NCBI RefSeq assembly: GCF_009730915.1
Contig: NC_052489.1
Coordinates: 23,677,916-23,741,915 of the forward strand
DNA: 64,000 nt
Reading direction: 5' to 3'
DNA from: Dioscorea cayenensis subsp. rotundata
Lineage: Eukaryota; Streptophyta; Magnoliopsida; Dioscoreales; Dioscoreaceae
Shown: piece by piece, positions 9,748 through 20,436 of the stretch
How positions within the stretch are numbered: the stretch's first letter is position 1
Layout: every line of letters starts with the position of its first letter
Program-made: the position numbers and the translations under genes
Notes under the pieces: generated by a model
Told to the model about the DNA's origin: nothing
The model's database searches: none
The model's input: the letters and a program-made list of their open reading frames with translations, nothing else

Positions 9748-11595
9748 TTAGCACAAGATTCATGTGGTGCGGCCATCATGCAAACAGATGACAGTGTTCA
9801 CCATTTCGTTGATGACTACTACACAGTCAACTCATGTAGGACAGTGTACAGGAGCCCAATATATCCTATACCGGATTGCAAGAAACCAAAGGATATATCC
9901 CAAAATCTCCATCTTCAGTCACCTATAACAAAGAGAAGGTTAGGCCAGCCGAGATGTCAGAGGATTAACTCACAAACCTTTGATGCCCAAGAGTTGTGAT
10001 GAGTGTCCCGCAAGTGCACGGGGTCGTCAAGTAATACCTCTCGTACGAGCACGAGAGGGTCGTATTCCCTGGGCCCAAGGAGCTACCCTTACTTCCTTTT
10101 CACTCGTTGTCTAACCTACAAATCACTTGATGCTTAAGGCTACTAATAAAAATAAAACTAAGCGAGTAATTGTGAAGGACCGATTAAGAAAGTGGAAATC
10201 AAGAAGTGAGGGAGGTCACGGATGTGGATCCCCCCGGGGTTACTAAGGATTAGAAGAATGCTAGAAGTGCTAAGCACGTGGTGGTTCAGGCCAAGAGAGA
10301 TTCAAAGATAGATCATCCCGATGGTCACGGTAATGATCCCTAATCCCATACGAGTATTGGTGCGGAATCTCTTCCGTCTAAATCCTCCTACGATTGCAAT
10401 TCACACAGGGAAATCTCTAATTAGGGTCGAAACTCAACCTAGGGTCAGCCCTAATGGTTGGAGGGGTATGAGACGCCCGATGGTCACGGTGTGCTCATAC
10501 ATACATCCCCATTAAGCGAGGTGTGTCTAGTACAAGGGCGATGGTCACGCACCGAGTACACCCTAGAAGTTGAAATACAGAGTTCTCATGCAAGATCAAC
10601 ACATAAAAGTGCACCAAGCTTAAACCATGAACAAACCACATGCATTAAGCGAATCAAAGCATTCAACAACACAAGTTCACCCCAAGGTTCACCGATATCC
10701 GTGGCCTTGGGGGGTTTAGCCGTCCATATAAGAAACTACACAAGATAGGCTCATGAAAACAACTAACAAATGAATATAAAAACTCCCTCAAACAATGAGA
10801 ACAATAGGAGGAAGAGGAAGGCCGCAGATGTCTTCCACGAACGCCGCAATAGGGGCGGCTTCCCACGTCGTCTCCAAGCTTCTCAAAGGTGGAATCGATA
10901 AAGATCTTGCCCAATAACGCTTCTCCCCTCAATTTTCCCTCTCTAGATCGTCGATTGTGGCCTCAATTAGCTCCGGTAAAGTTGCCCCCGCCGAGAGCCT
11001 CCAATATTGGAAAGAGATATGATGATGGAGAAAGAAGAAGATCCCCCAAAATAAGCCCTTGCTTTACATAAAAAATCATCTGCCCCGAGTCACGCGGCCT
11101 GCGCGCGGGCCGCGTCGTGCCCGCGTGGCTCACTGTCTTTCCGCTCGCAAAAACCCGGGTCGGTGCTACAGTACTAAGCTACAATGCCATCTACAATATT
11201 TTTGCTACAATGAATCGTCTGCAATAACTGGCACCGAATTCTCCAGCGGCCCACGCGGGCGCGCAGTGCTCGCGAGGTTCACAGCCTAATCCAAGTAGGG
11301 CCCCGGTTCCTTGCTACATAACCGCAACAGTGTTTTTTGCTTCGAGAACATGATTTTTGGTGCTGATTTCACCACAATTGCGTTCTTGAGCACAATTTAG
11401 CTTCTTTGAGGCCTGCAACAAGAAAATAACCAATCTAAGCGAAAAACGAGCACTGATTAATCTAAAATAGCATGCAAGCATATACAAAACCAACATATAA
11501 ATACATACATTTAGGCTCTTATCAAGTTGTACTGTAGTCGTTACCACGAAGTTCTCCATGATAGGGCCACTTGTAATGAGGTCATTGCGGAATGA
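9748..11595 (+). pseudogene. MULE transposase C-terminus, interrupted by a solo LTR
   Basis: The frame 9748-9996 reads CGAAIMQTD (decayed SWIM zinc-finger end, normally CxHA), then HHFVDDYYTVNSCRTVY, SPIYPIPDC and KRRLGQPRCQRI, the standard tail of MuDR transposases. At codon 9994-9996 the solo LTR (9997-11524) begins. After its second AGTTG copy the same frame resumes at 11530: YCSRYHEVLHDRATC, the CCHC zinc knuckle, with the second Cys replaced by Tyr, and stops at 11593-11595. The frame is continuous when the LTR and one target copy are ignored. So an already C-terminal transposase exon was hit inside its zinc knuckle. The changed SWIM and knuckle residues, and the lack of a catalytic core, make it non-functional. 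Confidence 0.75.
9997..11524 (-). mobile_element. solo LTR, 1,528 bp, with 5-bp target duplication
   Basis: The segment starts TGATGAGTGTCCCGC and ends GGCTCTTATCA, with the direct repeat AGTTG at 9992-9996 and 11525-11529. On the minus strand it starts TGATAAGAGCCTAAATG and ends ACTTGCGGGACACTCATCA, which looks like plant Ty3/gypsy LTRs of the Tat/Ogre group; the direction is therefore given as minus, with moderate certainty. It is clearly more GC-rich than its surroundings (for example 11080-11290), typical of a recent arrival. No internal retrotransposon domain is present. Confidence 0.85.
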
Positions 11596-11897
11596 ATGTG
11601 CGCAATAAACTATTTTAATATGAAATGTTATCTTCGTTTCCATTATTGAATGTATAAATAACTGCAAAATAAAAACTCCTATGATCCTTATCCATGCTTT
11701 CCACTAATATTGAATATAAAAGTCAATATATTAGTATCATCCGTATATGAGGGGAAAGTTGGGATATTAAACAAAAGTAACTTGACATGATCAAGACATG
11801 AATTAAATAATGAGAAACAGCAAAACTTGAAGAGGAAGTCTTGAAAACATACATGACAGTCCTAATGCAAATAGAAATGCACAATGCCGACATGGAG

Positions 11898-12085
11898 TTA
11901 TGTGGTACTGGATTTGCTAAGTGCATCTTTCAAGGCATCTTTGATTGCAAGGTCTTTGTCTAGTATGATCACGGTGTCTTGTTTTACAGTTGGGCAATGG
12001 ATTATACCATCGACCAAAATCCTGGCAGCATATTCTTTTAGCCGCAATGGTGGCATGCCATCGTGCAGAAGATCAAGTTCTTCGC
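11898..12085 (-). pseudogene. unidentified exon-like fragment
   Basis: On the minus strand an uninterrupted frame of about 62 codons reads KSEELDLLHDGMPPLRLKEY, continues to VKQDTVIILDKDLAIKDALK and ends with a TAA at 11898-11900. The amino-acid make-up (charged and aliphatic, balanced) looks like real protein rather than chance in this AT-rich DNA, and an AG with a pyrimidine-poor tract lies just upstream. I cannot name the family. It sits within the decayed MULE zone, so a captured host exon is one possibility; the end of an unknown gene is another. Confidence 0.35.
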
Positions 12086-12418
12086 TCTTTAGTAACTATT
12101 CCATAAATTGTAACAAATAAATTGAACAGTCCATACTTCCAACTCTTTGCTTGGGACATTCATGCATGTTTGTTAACTAGTATGAGTTAGTGTCATTGAT
12201 GTTGAGCTTAGCTTCTAGTGATTTTTCAAACAACATGATTCGATTCCTCTAATTGACAAAGTTAAGGCATAAGAGCTTTTGAACAAAAAATGGTGTCATC
12301 CTTCCATATCTCGTAGAACAAAGCGTTTCGTTCTCTTTTATCTCTTCGGGGTAAGCTTCTCCTCAATATGTCTTCTCTCTGTCCCGATAAGAACTAGTTA
12401 AAAAAAGCAAGTCGGCAC

Positions 12419-13116
12419 TAGGGATGTAAATGGGGTGGGGAATCCCCGTTCCCCGCGGGGACCCGCTCCGGCGGGGCGGAGATTCCCCGAAATAACCCCT
12501 CGCGAGGCGGGAACGGGGAAAAATCCCTCCCGCCCCGCCTGGCCCTGCTGGGCGGGGCGGGGAAGCCATTCCCTGCTCCGCGGGATCCCCGCCCCGCTCC
12601 CGATAGGGATCCCCGTGGGGATTCCCCGATTTTTAATAATAATATATGTATATATATATATATAATAACTCATATGATTAGTTATTTATTTTTTTAAAAT
12701 AATTCAATATGAATATAAGATTATAAGGACCAAATATTTGGGTTTCAAAAAAATATATTTTTAGTATTTATTAATGTTTTAGACTTTTAGACTTTAAGTA
12801 ATACTAGTATTACTCCCGTGTGATGTACGAATATAATTATATGAATTTTTTTAAAAAAATTTAACAAATTTTTTTCTTTATTTTCTATAGAAATTAAGAT
12901 AAAATTAAGATTAAATAAAATAAGCTATTTATCAACTTCAAAAATATAATATTTTTATAAAATTAATTTTATTATATATTATGAGATAAAATAATAAAAA
13001 TTAGTTTAAAACAATATAATTTAGTGTTATGTTATAAATATTTTAATATTATTAAAATAATATTGGTAAAATTTCTATGAGAAATTGACAAGTGTCAAAT
13101 AAGTTTTCTACTTTTA

Positions 13117-13148
<32 letters not shown>

Positions 13149-13321
13149 TGGAGGGGGCGGGGATTCCCCGACCCCGTGGGGATCCCCGCGGGGGAGTGAG
13201 TGGGGATAATTTCTCCCCCACGGGAAATTTGGAGGCGGGGAATCCCCGTCCTGTGGGAAGCGTGGATGGGGATTGGACCCCATTCCCCGCCCCCGCCCGC
13301 CCCGCCCCACTTACATCTCTA
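12419..13321. mobile_element. non-autonomous hAT element, 903 bp, GC-rich arms
   Basis: Ends are TAGGGATGTAAATGGGG (left) and, inverted, TAGAGATGTAAGTGGGG (right). The flanks GTCGGCAC (12411-12418) and GTCGGCAT (13322-13329) form an 8-bp target duplication with one mismatch, as for hAT. The outer 200 bases on each side are very GC-rich, made of GGGGA/TCCCC runs; the middle is very AT-rich with a (TA)n tract near 13122-13147. Many open frames in the arms on both strands are by-products of the GC-rich repeats. No transposase is present. Confidence 0.85.
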
Positions 13322-13399
13322 GTCGGCATGACAACCACTCCACCAGCATCGAAGAGGAAGAAGATAAAGGCAATTGTGGTTTTCTAGGAATTCTCGGGA

Positions 13400-13627
13400 T
13401 GCGAACCACTATGACAAGTAGTGAAATTCCAAAACTTTGAAAATTGTGTAATTGCTAGAGGGGTAGCTGTGTAATTTCATCTCTATTTTAACCCTGTTAA
13501 CATGCTGTTGGACTGAGAAGTTTAAGTGATGATAAAGGAGGGACTTTTTTGGGGATATGGCAAAATCAAAGGTTGTTTTGTAAATATGGGAAAGTGTGAG
13601 GGATGTTTTGAACAATTTCTCTATATA
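13400..13627. repeat. possible right terminal repeat of the decayed MULE
   Basis: The reverse strand reads GAGAAATTGTTCAAAACATCC followed by pyrimidine-rich phrases such as CCCATATTTACAAAACAACC and GCCATATCCCC. This style (AAATTG start, then runs of CCC with ACAAA) is that of MULE terminal inverted repeats, compare 38085 inward. No matching left end or 9-bp duplication was found. Confidence 0.3.
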
Positions 13628-13827
13628 TAAATGAATAATAATTGTTGGGGACATATTGCTCCAGACAAATAGATTATTTTGACTTGTCATGATAATATAC
13701 ATTTGAGACAATTGTTCACAAATTGGTATTCTGCTAAAAGTTATAGAAAAGCTAAATTATGAAGAGACTTCCCCACAATTTATACGGCTCCAAACCAAGT
13801 TATTCATGAGCATTATATATATGATGT

Positions 13828-14146
13828 AAATATCAAAATGATCCATCTATTTTTCGTTTTTCGCCTTTTTAGTACTTCTAATATAAAATCCGCCCTTTTT
13901 GGTTCTTGTATTTGCACATTTTCGTCCTTTAATTGTAAAATCCGCCATTTTGGTCCTCGTATTTACATATTTTCATCTTTTTTGGTCACTCTAATTCATC
14001 AACTGGAAGAACCAAAAGGGCATATCTGTCAATTAGAGGGACCAAAAAGACAAAAATGTAAAAATATGATGACCAAAAAGACGAATTTTATATTAGAGGG
14101 ACTAAAAAGGTGGAAAACATAAATAGAGTGACTAATTTGATATTTT
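13828..14146. mobile_element. foldback element, about 320 bp
   Basis: Nearly the whole segment is one imperfect palindrome. Left arm: AAATATCAAAATGAT, then CCTTTTTAGTACTTCTAATA and TTGGTCACTCTAATTCATCA. Right arm inverted: AAAATATCAAATTAGT, CCTTTTTAGTCCCTCTAATA, TTCTTCCAGTTGATGAATTA. The two arms meet near 13990-14015. No coding content; no target duplication could be identified next to the (TA)n tract that follows. The short open frame across it is an artefact of the palindrome. Confidence 0.7.
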
Positions 14147-14173
14147 AACATATATATATATATATATATATAT

Positions 14174-14570
14174 AGCTTATTCGTTGAGCAAACGAATCAA
14201 TCAAAGTTTGAAATTGACTTTCGAGCTAAAACAGTTAGTTAAACCCTTATTATTTGACTCGTTAAGGCTTTGTGAGCTTACTCGTGAACAACTTGCTTGC
14301 TCATGAATGTGGTAATTTATTTATTTATTTGACTTATATTGAAAAATATTATAGCAAATAAATATTTTAAAAATTTACTCTTTATTGTATTAAATTAATT
14401 TATTATATTAATTTGATATTAAGCTCTAGCTCAAGCTTAAATATTTAATGAGCCCATTAATGAATAAAGATTGAGCTTCGTTCATTTTGCGCTCGAACTT
14501 GAGTTTGAGCTTAACATGACCAAAGAGCTAAGCTTGAACTTAGCTTATTTTAATTGTAAACATATATTTT
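14174..14570. mobile_element. remnant of the GAGCT-rich hAT family
   Basis: The stretch has many GAGCT/AGCTC and CTCGT phrases (CTCGTTAAGGC, TGAGCTTACTCGTGAAC, CTCAAGCTTAA, GCTCGAACTTGAG) like the intact element at 27022-27893. No terminal repeats or target duplication are visible, so this is a decayed or partial copy with uncertain ends. Confidence 0.45.
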
Positions 14571-15031
14571 TCAAGTCAAACTTGTGCCGACCCCAATTTC
14601 AACTCATAAAAGCTTGGCTGCATTCCACCCTGAACTTAATTTTCAATTTATCAGAAAAAAAATCTTTTGCCAATATTGCTCACTATAAAAAATTCTTAAT
14701 TTTTTTTTAAAAAAAAATCTGAGCTTTATAAAAAAAAAAAATCACATTCAATCCGAAATCTCCATTCAGATCCTTGCAAAATGCTTCGGGATCATCCCAA
14801 ACACCATCCCAAGGCAAACAAGAGATATTCTTCTCTCTCCGCGTGGCATCTCAATGATCACGTGTTCTACACGTGATCACCTACACAACAATACTCCAAA
14901 AAAAATCCACCACTCACTCAAAAAAAATCTCAATCTCAAGGCAAACTCTCGGTGGATTCCAACCCCAAAAGTGAAAGAACAAAATGGAGAGAAAAACAAA
15001 ACAAGATATTTCTCTCTAGCACCCCGCTTTT
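14571..15031. other. upstream region of the glycyl-tRNA synthetase gene
   Basis: Homopolymer A and T runs at 14700-14742 are followed by a C- and T-rich zone with CACGTG-like palindromes (TGATCACGTG near 14857 and CACGTGATCA near 14870, facing each other) that could bind bZIP/bHLH factors. No TATA box stands out. No gene is seen here. Confidence 0.35.
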
Positions 15032-16756
15032 ATGCCCTTCTTCACTTCCACTCTCCTCCGCCCTCAAACCCTATTCCAATCTCAACCCCAATCCAAAACC
15101 CTAATCTCTCTCCTCCTCCCCCTCCTCTACCGCTGCCCCATCTCCTCCTCTACTTCTCCCATGGCCTCTTCCTCCTCCTCGGAGGCCACTCTTCGGGAAG
15201 TTCTTGCTGAGAAGCAGGCCGCCGTTGAAGCGCAGGCGGAGGCCGTGCGGACCCTCAAAGCTCGCCCCGGCACGCCACAATCTGAGATCGATTCGGCCGT
15301 GGAGTCATTGAAGGGTTTGAAGCTCGAGGTTGCTGCTGTGGCTAAGCGGCTCCAAGCGGAGGGCAGTGCCAACGGGGAGGGCGGCACCGGTGGGCTTAGC
15401 AAGGATGCGTTCCGGCAGACAGTGGTGAATACCCTGGAGAGGAGGTTGTTTTTTATCCCGTCTTTTAAGATCTATCGCGGTGTTGCTGGGTTATACGATT
15501 ATGGGCCTCCTGGCTGCGCTGTGAAGTCGAATGTTCTTGCTTTCTGGCGCCAGGTAAACTATATATATATATATATATATATATTGATCGCAAGAGCTTT
15601 TATGGAGTTGATGATTTGATCGATCTTTCTGTCTTTTCCTTTTTCTTTATTTGAAGTTTCTGATGATTTGTATATGTTATTCTATTCATTATGTTTCTCT
15701 TGGCTTTTGGAGTCTGGGATTTTAATGGATTCTTAGTTGCTTCGTGGAAACGGAAATTTAGAGACCTAAATCTGCAAAATTTCATCTTCCTTACCAGAAA
15801 AAAACTGTGTGCTTATAATGTATGATGATCAGCAGAGGTAAGGCAGTTCTTTTTCTAGCAATGAATTTAATGCCAAATTCATTGAATATCTTACTTTTGA
15901 GATGGTGGTTTTTTGTCAACCTTCTAAGATGTTTATCTCTGCTTCTCATTGTATCTGTATATTTATATCTAGTTGTTTTTATTTTTTTCAGTCCCTGAAT
16001 TCTTGAATGGCTTGGTTTTCTTTGGTTAGCATTTTGTTTTGGAGGAGAACATGCTTGAAGTGGACTGTCCCTGTGTCACACCTGAAGTTGTCTTGAAGGC
16101 TTCAGGTCATGTTGACAAGTTTACTGACCTTATGGTCAAGGATGAGAAGACAGGAACTTGTTACCGGGCAGACCATCTTCTCAAGGACTATTGCAAAGAG
16201 AAGCTTGAGAAGGACCTCACTTTGGCACCTGCAAAGGTTGCTGAGCTAAACCATGTTATTGCTGTATTGGATGATCTCTCCGCTGAGGAATTGGGGGCGA
16301 AACTCAAAGAGTATGGAATTACGGCGCCAGACACAAAGAATCCTCTGTCTGATCCATATCCCTTTAATCTCATGTTCCAAACTTCTATAGGCCCAACAGG
16401 TCTGAGCACAGGGTGAGAATAACATACATTTCCTCTGGTAATTCTGTGCAGTAGTGCTTATAAACTTCTGTACATATAGTGATTTGCTTGGCTATATTGA
16501 GATAGGTATATGAGACCAGAAACGGCACAGGGCATCTTTGTGAACTTCAAGGACTTGTACTATTACAATGGCAATAAGCTTCCATTTGCAGCTGCCCAGA
16601 TAGGCCAGGCATTTAGAAATGAGGTTGGGCTCATTTTGTTATCTATTTCTATGTTTTTTTTTTCTAGTTTGTGGACTGGTTTTATCATGTTATGCAAATG
16701 ATTTACCATACACAGATGTGGAAACTTATGCACCTTCTTAGCTTCCAATTTTCTTC

Positions 16757-16791
<35 letters not shown>

Positions 16792-19174
16792 TTGAATCTA
16801 TCCTGCTGGTGAATATCTCATTTCCACAACGGCATTTAGTTTTCTCTATCAAACTGTTGTGGAATTTATTGTACAGTATGATCGTGCTAGTCCTTTCCTC
16901 CTAAATACTCTGAAAGACAAATATCAATAGAGACATTCAGGGTTAGCTATCGCACATCTGTGGCATTCTATTTGTTGTCCTGTCCGTGTCCAATATACTA
17001 ATTGATATCTTTTGAGCTTTGGTTTTAATTAATTACTTTGTGTCATCATCTACTGTATTTTCTATTATGTTCAGATATCACCTCGCCAAGGTCTCCTCAG
17101 AGTACGTGAGTTTACATTAGCGGAAATTGAACATTTTGTGGATCCAGATGACAAATCTCATCCTAAGTTTCATGATGTTGCTAAGTTGGAATTTTTGATG
17201 TTCCCAAGAGAGGATCAATTGACTGGGAAATCGGCCAGGAAGATTGTTCTCGGAGAAGCAGTTTCAAAGGTTGATGGCATAAGTATTCATTTGGTTATCT
17301 TATATTGACTGTTTCGTGGGTCTTTCATATTTTATTATTATGAATGTGATGGCATACTGTGCTTTATCTTATGTTTTCTTGTCTACTCTCACAATCACTT
17401 TATTAGGGAACCATCAACAATGAGACTCTTGGTTATTTCATTGGGAGAGTGTTCCTATTCCTTACACACCTTGGAATTAACAAAGAACGGTTGCGCTTCC
17501 GCCAACATCTGCCAAATGAGATGGCCCACTATGCCGCTGATTGCTGGGATGCGGAGATAGAATCTTCCTTCGGCTGGATTGAGTGTGTTGGAATTGCAGA
17601 TAGATCTGCTTATGACTTGCGTGCCCATACTGTAAGAGAATTTTTGTGATAATTCTGCAATCTTTTCTTGTTTTGTTCCTTTCTTATCTTTGAGTGAAAT
17701 AAAGAGTTAGTTGAAGAGTAGATTTCGTGATCAATGATGTCTTAACTATGAAAAATGGCTTCACCTTTTCTTTTGAGTAATATATCCTCTTTCTATGGAT
17801 TCCACCTGTACTCTCATGCAGCACTTAGCAGTCTTAATTTCCTTATATTTGTGCAGGGGTTTTTAAAATCTCCTATGTCATATCTGCAGTAGATCTATAT
17901 ATCTATATTATATATATATATATATATATAAATATATATTGGCGATGTTAGCTGATTATTTTAGATTCCTTGGTCTTTTTGAAGCTTCCAAGATATCTTG
18001 ATTGTTATCTATAAATGTGTTGTTCTCTTTTCTTGAACAAGCTTTAAGTTCTGGTTGATTCCTCATCTTTGCCATTGCAACTTACTGAATATTGCACTAA
18101 ATTTTTGTAAATCTATCATTTCTTACAGGATAAAAGTGGTGTGCCTTTGGTTGCTCATGAAAAATTCTCAGAACCTAGAGAGGTGGAGGTGAGCTTTATT
18201 CTGATGCCTTAACCTAATTTTGATCAATATATGCGCACCTCCTTTCATAAATGTAATTGTTGCTTTATATAATTCTAGAAACTGGTTATAACCCCATCCA
18301 AGAAGGATCTTGGTCTTGCGTTTAAAGGGAGTCAAAAGATGGTAGTTGAAGCATTAGAGGTTGGTGATGTGGTCTCTTATCAGCATCTTTTGCAGTTAAA
18401 AATAATTCTTGCTTTTCCGGCCTCTTAAATCATGTGAATTCCACATTTTCTCTTTTATTATTGGACAGGCAATGCCTGAAAAGGAAGCCTTGGAATTGAA
18501 GGCAACCTTAGAATCCAAGGGAGAGGCTGAATTCCTTGTCTGCACTCTTGGGAAAACTGTCACCATCACCAAAAACATGGTATCAATAAGCATGGAGAAA
18601 AAGAAAGAACACCAGAGAGTTTTCACCCCCTCTGTCATTGAACCTTCTTTTGGCATTGGAAGGATCATCTACTGCCTATACGAGCATTCCTTCTACACAA
18701 GACCTAGTAAATCAGAGGGCGAGCAATTAAATGTGTTCAGGTTCCCCCCTATTGTTGCTCCCATCAAGTGCACTGTGTTTCCATTAGTTAAAAATGATCA
18801 GTTCGATGAGGTAGCTAGAAACATTGCAAGGGCATTGACAAAAGCTGGGATCTCTAATATTATAGATATTACAGGTACAATCCAAATCATGGGATATGTT
18901 CATTTGATTTAATAGATGACTCTCTCACTTCCCTTTTGTTGCAGGCACTTCTATTGGAAAACGCTATGCAAGAACCGATGAGATTGGCGTTCCGTTTGCT
19001 GTAACTGTGGATTCAGTGGCTACTGTGACCATTAGGGAGAGGGATAGCAAGGAGCAAATCCGTGTCGCTGTTGACGAGGTGGCTTCTGTGGTGAAAGAGG
19101 TCACCGAAGGTCAGAGTACTTGGGCTGATGTTATGTGGAGGTATCCAACTCACGCAGCTTCTTCAGATGAATGA
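15032..19174 (+). CDS. GlyRS: glycyl-tRNA synthetase, dual-targeted
   Basis: Class II synthetase that charges tRNA-Gly with glycine, in cytosol and mitochondria. Exons: 15032-15553, 16030-16412, 16506-16623, 17075-17269, 17407-17631, 18129-18188, 18279-18359, 18469-18874, 18945-19174; all introns GT-AG. From the second Met (15161) there is a WHEP-like helical domain ([17 protein letters not shown]), then motif 1 area ([24 protein letters not shown]), the conserved [23 protein letters not shown] (motif 2), [13 protein letters not shown], and the motif 3/anticodon-binding part ([46 protein letters not shown]). It aligns along its length with recalled Arabidopsis At1g29880. Starting at 15032 adds 43 residues rich in Ser, Leu, Arg and Pro with almost no acids, a mitochondrial-type presequence; starting at 15161 would give the cytosolic form. 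Intron 1 has a (TA)n tract. Confidence 0.96.
15096..15104 (+). promoter_or_regulatory. telo-box AAACCCTAA
   Basis: AAACCCTAA lies between the two possible start codons of the glycyl-tRNA synthetase gene, followed by a CT-rich stretch. In plants this motif is common near the 5' ends of translation-related genes. Similar copies occur at the start of the Rieske gene (TTAGGGTTT, 20441-20449) and the NFRKB-like gene. Motif match only. Confidence 0.4.
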
Positions 19175-19455
19175 TGGAATTTAGCCTCATCACAATTTTT
19201 ATATTGAGTTATATATTATCTTCTTCCCAAAGAATACAAATATATTAACGTCACAAGTGTTACCCATTTTCAAGTCCTGGCATTTTCACTTCTTAAGTTG
19301 TTGGATCTTTTGTCTAATAATATGCAAGCTTTGTGTTTAGTCTTAAAGACACTTACTCTGGAGAAGTTAAAGTATGGCATGGATATCATAGCAGACATTT
19401 TACTAGTTAGCCGGCAGCATGGTTAAAGGATATCAATGTGTTTATGAAGTTTTTA

Positions 19456-19813
19456 GGAGGCATTTGGTTTGCGGTAATGTAGAAAGATTATCACGTGGTG
19501 ATTTGAAAATATTACCACATTAGATATTGCATAGGTGCTAATGTAGATGATAATATTACATTACTAAATTTAAAACATTATCAAGAAAGTTGGTAATTCT
19601 ATTACCATTAAATTTGATGTTTATCTTGGATTACTAAATATGTGGTGATCTCATACAATGGTAATAAATTATTTTTGGTAATAAGAATTTTCAACCAAAT
19701 ATGGTTATATTAAATTATCATAATATTTTCAATTATATATAATATTTTCATCTATATTATCATGATAATTTCGTTACATGGTAATATATCATTATCACCA
19801 ACCAAATGGCTCT
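19456..19813. mobile_element. Tourist-like MITE, 358 bp
   Basis: Terminal repeats GGAGGCATTTGGTT (left) and AGAGCCATTTGGTT (right, inverted) with TTA at both flanks (19453-19455, 19814-19816). The inside is rich in GGTAATA/TATTACC phrases in both directions. It lies about 280 bases past the glycyl-tRNA synthetase stop codon, a common place for MITEs. Confidence 0.8.
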
Positions 19814-19816
19814 TTA

Positions 19817-20436
19817 AGGTCATATTTTTATTGGGATGGATGTAGTGAACTTATCTATATATTTGCCATGTGCATATTTGGAAAAATAAACTTTATTCAA
19901 TGTTCATTTGTCAAGCATAAATATAATTAGTCTTTAGATAATCATGTTTTTATAATTAAAATTCATATATAATTAGGTAGTGTGCAAGTTATAAAAAAAA
20001 ATGATAACCATTTTGTAATTATAAAGAATCTAAAAATTCAAAGGTTAAGGGCTTGTCCCAAAACAGAAGTTTTTTTTTTTTATAATTTTATTATTAAACC
20101 ATTATAAGCAGTGGTTTTATGTGTAATATGGATATTCACGAAAGTACATAGATGTTAAAACCTTTGTATTTATATTTGGCATAAAATTTCTATCATCCGT
20201 GAAAATTTTGAATATACACTTCTATGGCATTTACTTTATTGTCTTCGAGACACGGAGGCTTTGAGATTAGTGTGTCCCGCAGAGCAGTATAACTCTTAAA
20301 ATATGACCGAGGGGCATCATACCATACAAGCTCATTCCATCCTTCTCCGGCGCCGAGATCTCGAAGAAAGAAAAGCTTAGAACAAGAACGAAACCCAGAA
20401 GAGAGCTTTCGAATCCGAAGCTTGAAGGAGAAGAAG
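19817..20436. other. intergenic region and Rieske gene promoter
   Basis: AT-rich up to about 20230, then of mixed composition. From about 20310 to the start codon at 20437 the DNA is purine-rich (GAAGAAAG, GAACAAGAACG, GGAGAAGAAG), the likely 5' leader. No clear TATA box at a fixed distance could be chosen. Confidence 0.35.

Noticed and set aside
10321-11289. Several frames of 60-96 codons within the solo LTR
   Set aside because: They lie on both strands, overlap each other, and carry no domain; LTR sequence is regulatory.
12363-12673. Overlapping open frames on both strands in the GC-rich left arm of the hAT element
   Set aside because: They come from the GGGGA/TCCCC-rich arm, appear on both strands at once, and match no protein pattern.
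13095-13387. Gly/Pro/Arg-rich frames in the right hAT arm
   Set aside because: Same reason: mirror image of the left arm, with a (TA)n tract read as Ile-Tyr repeats.
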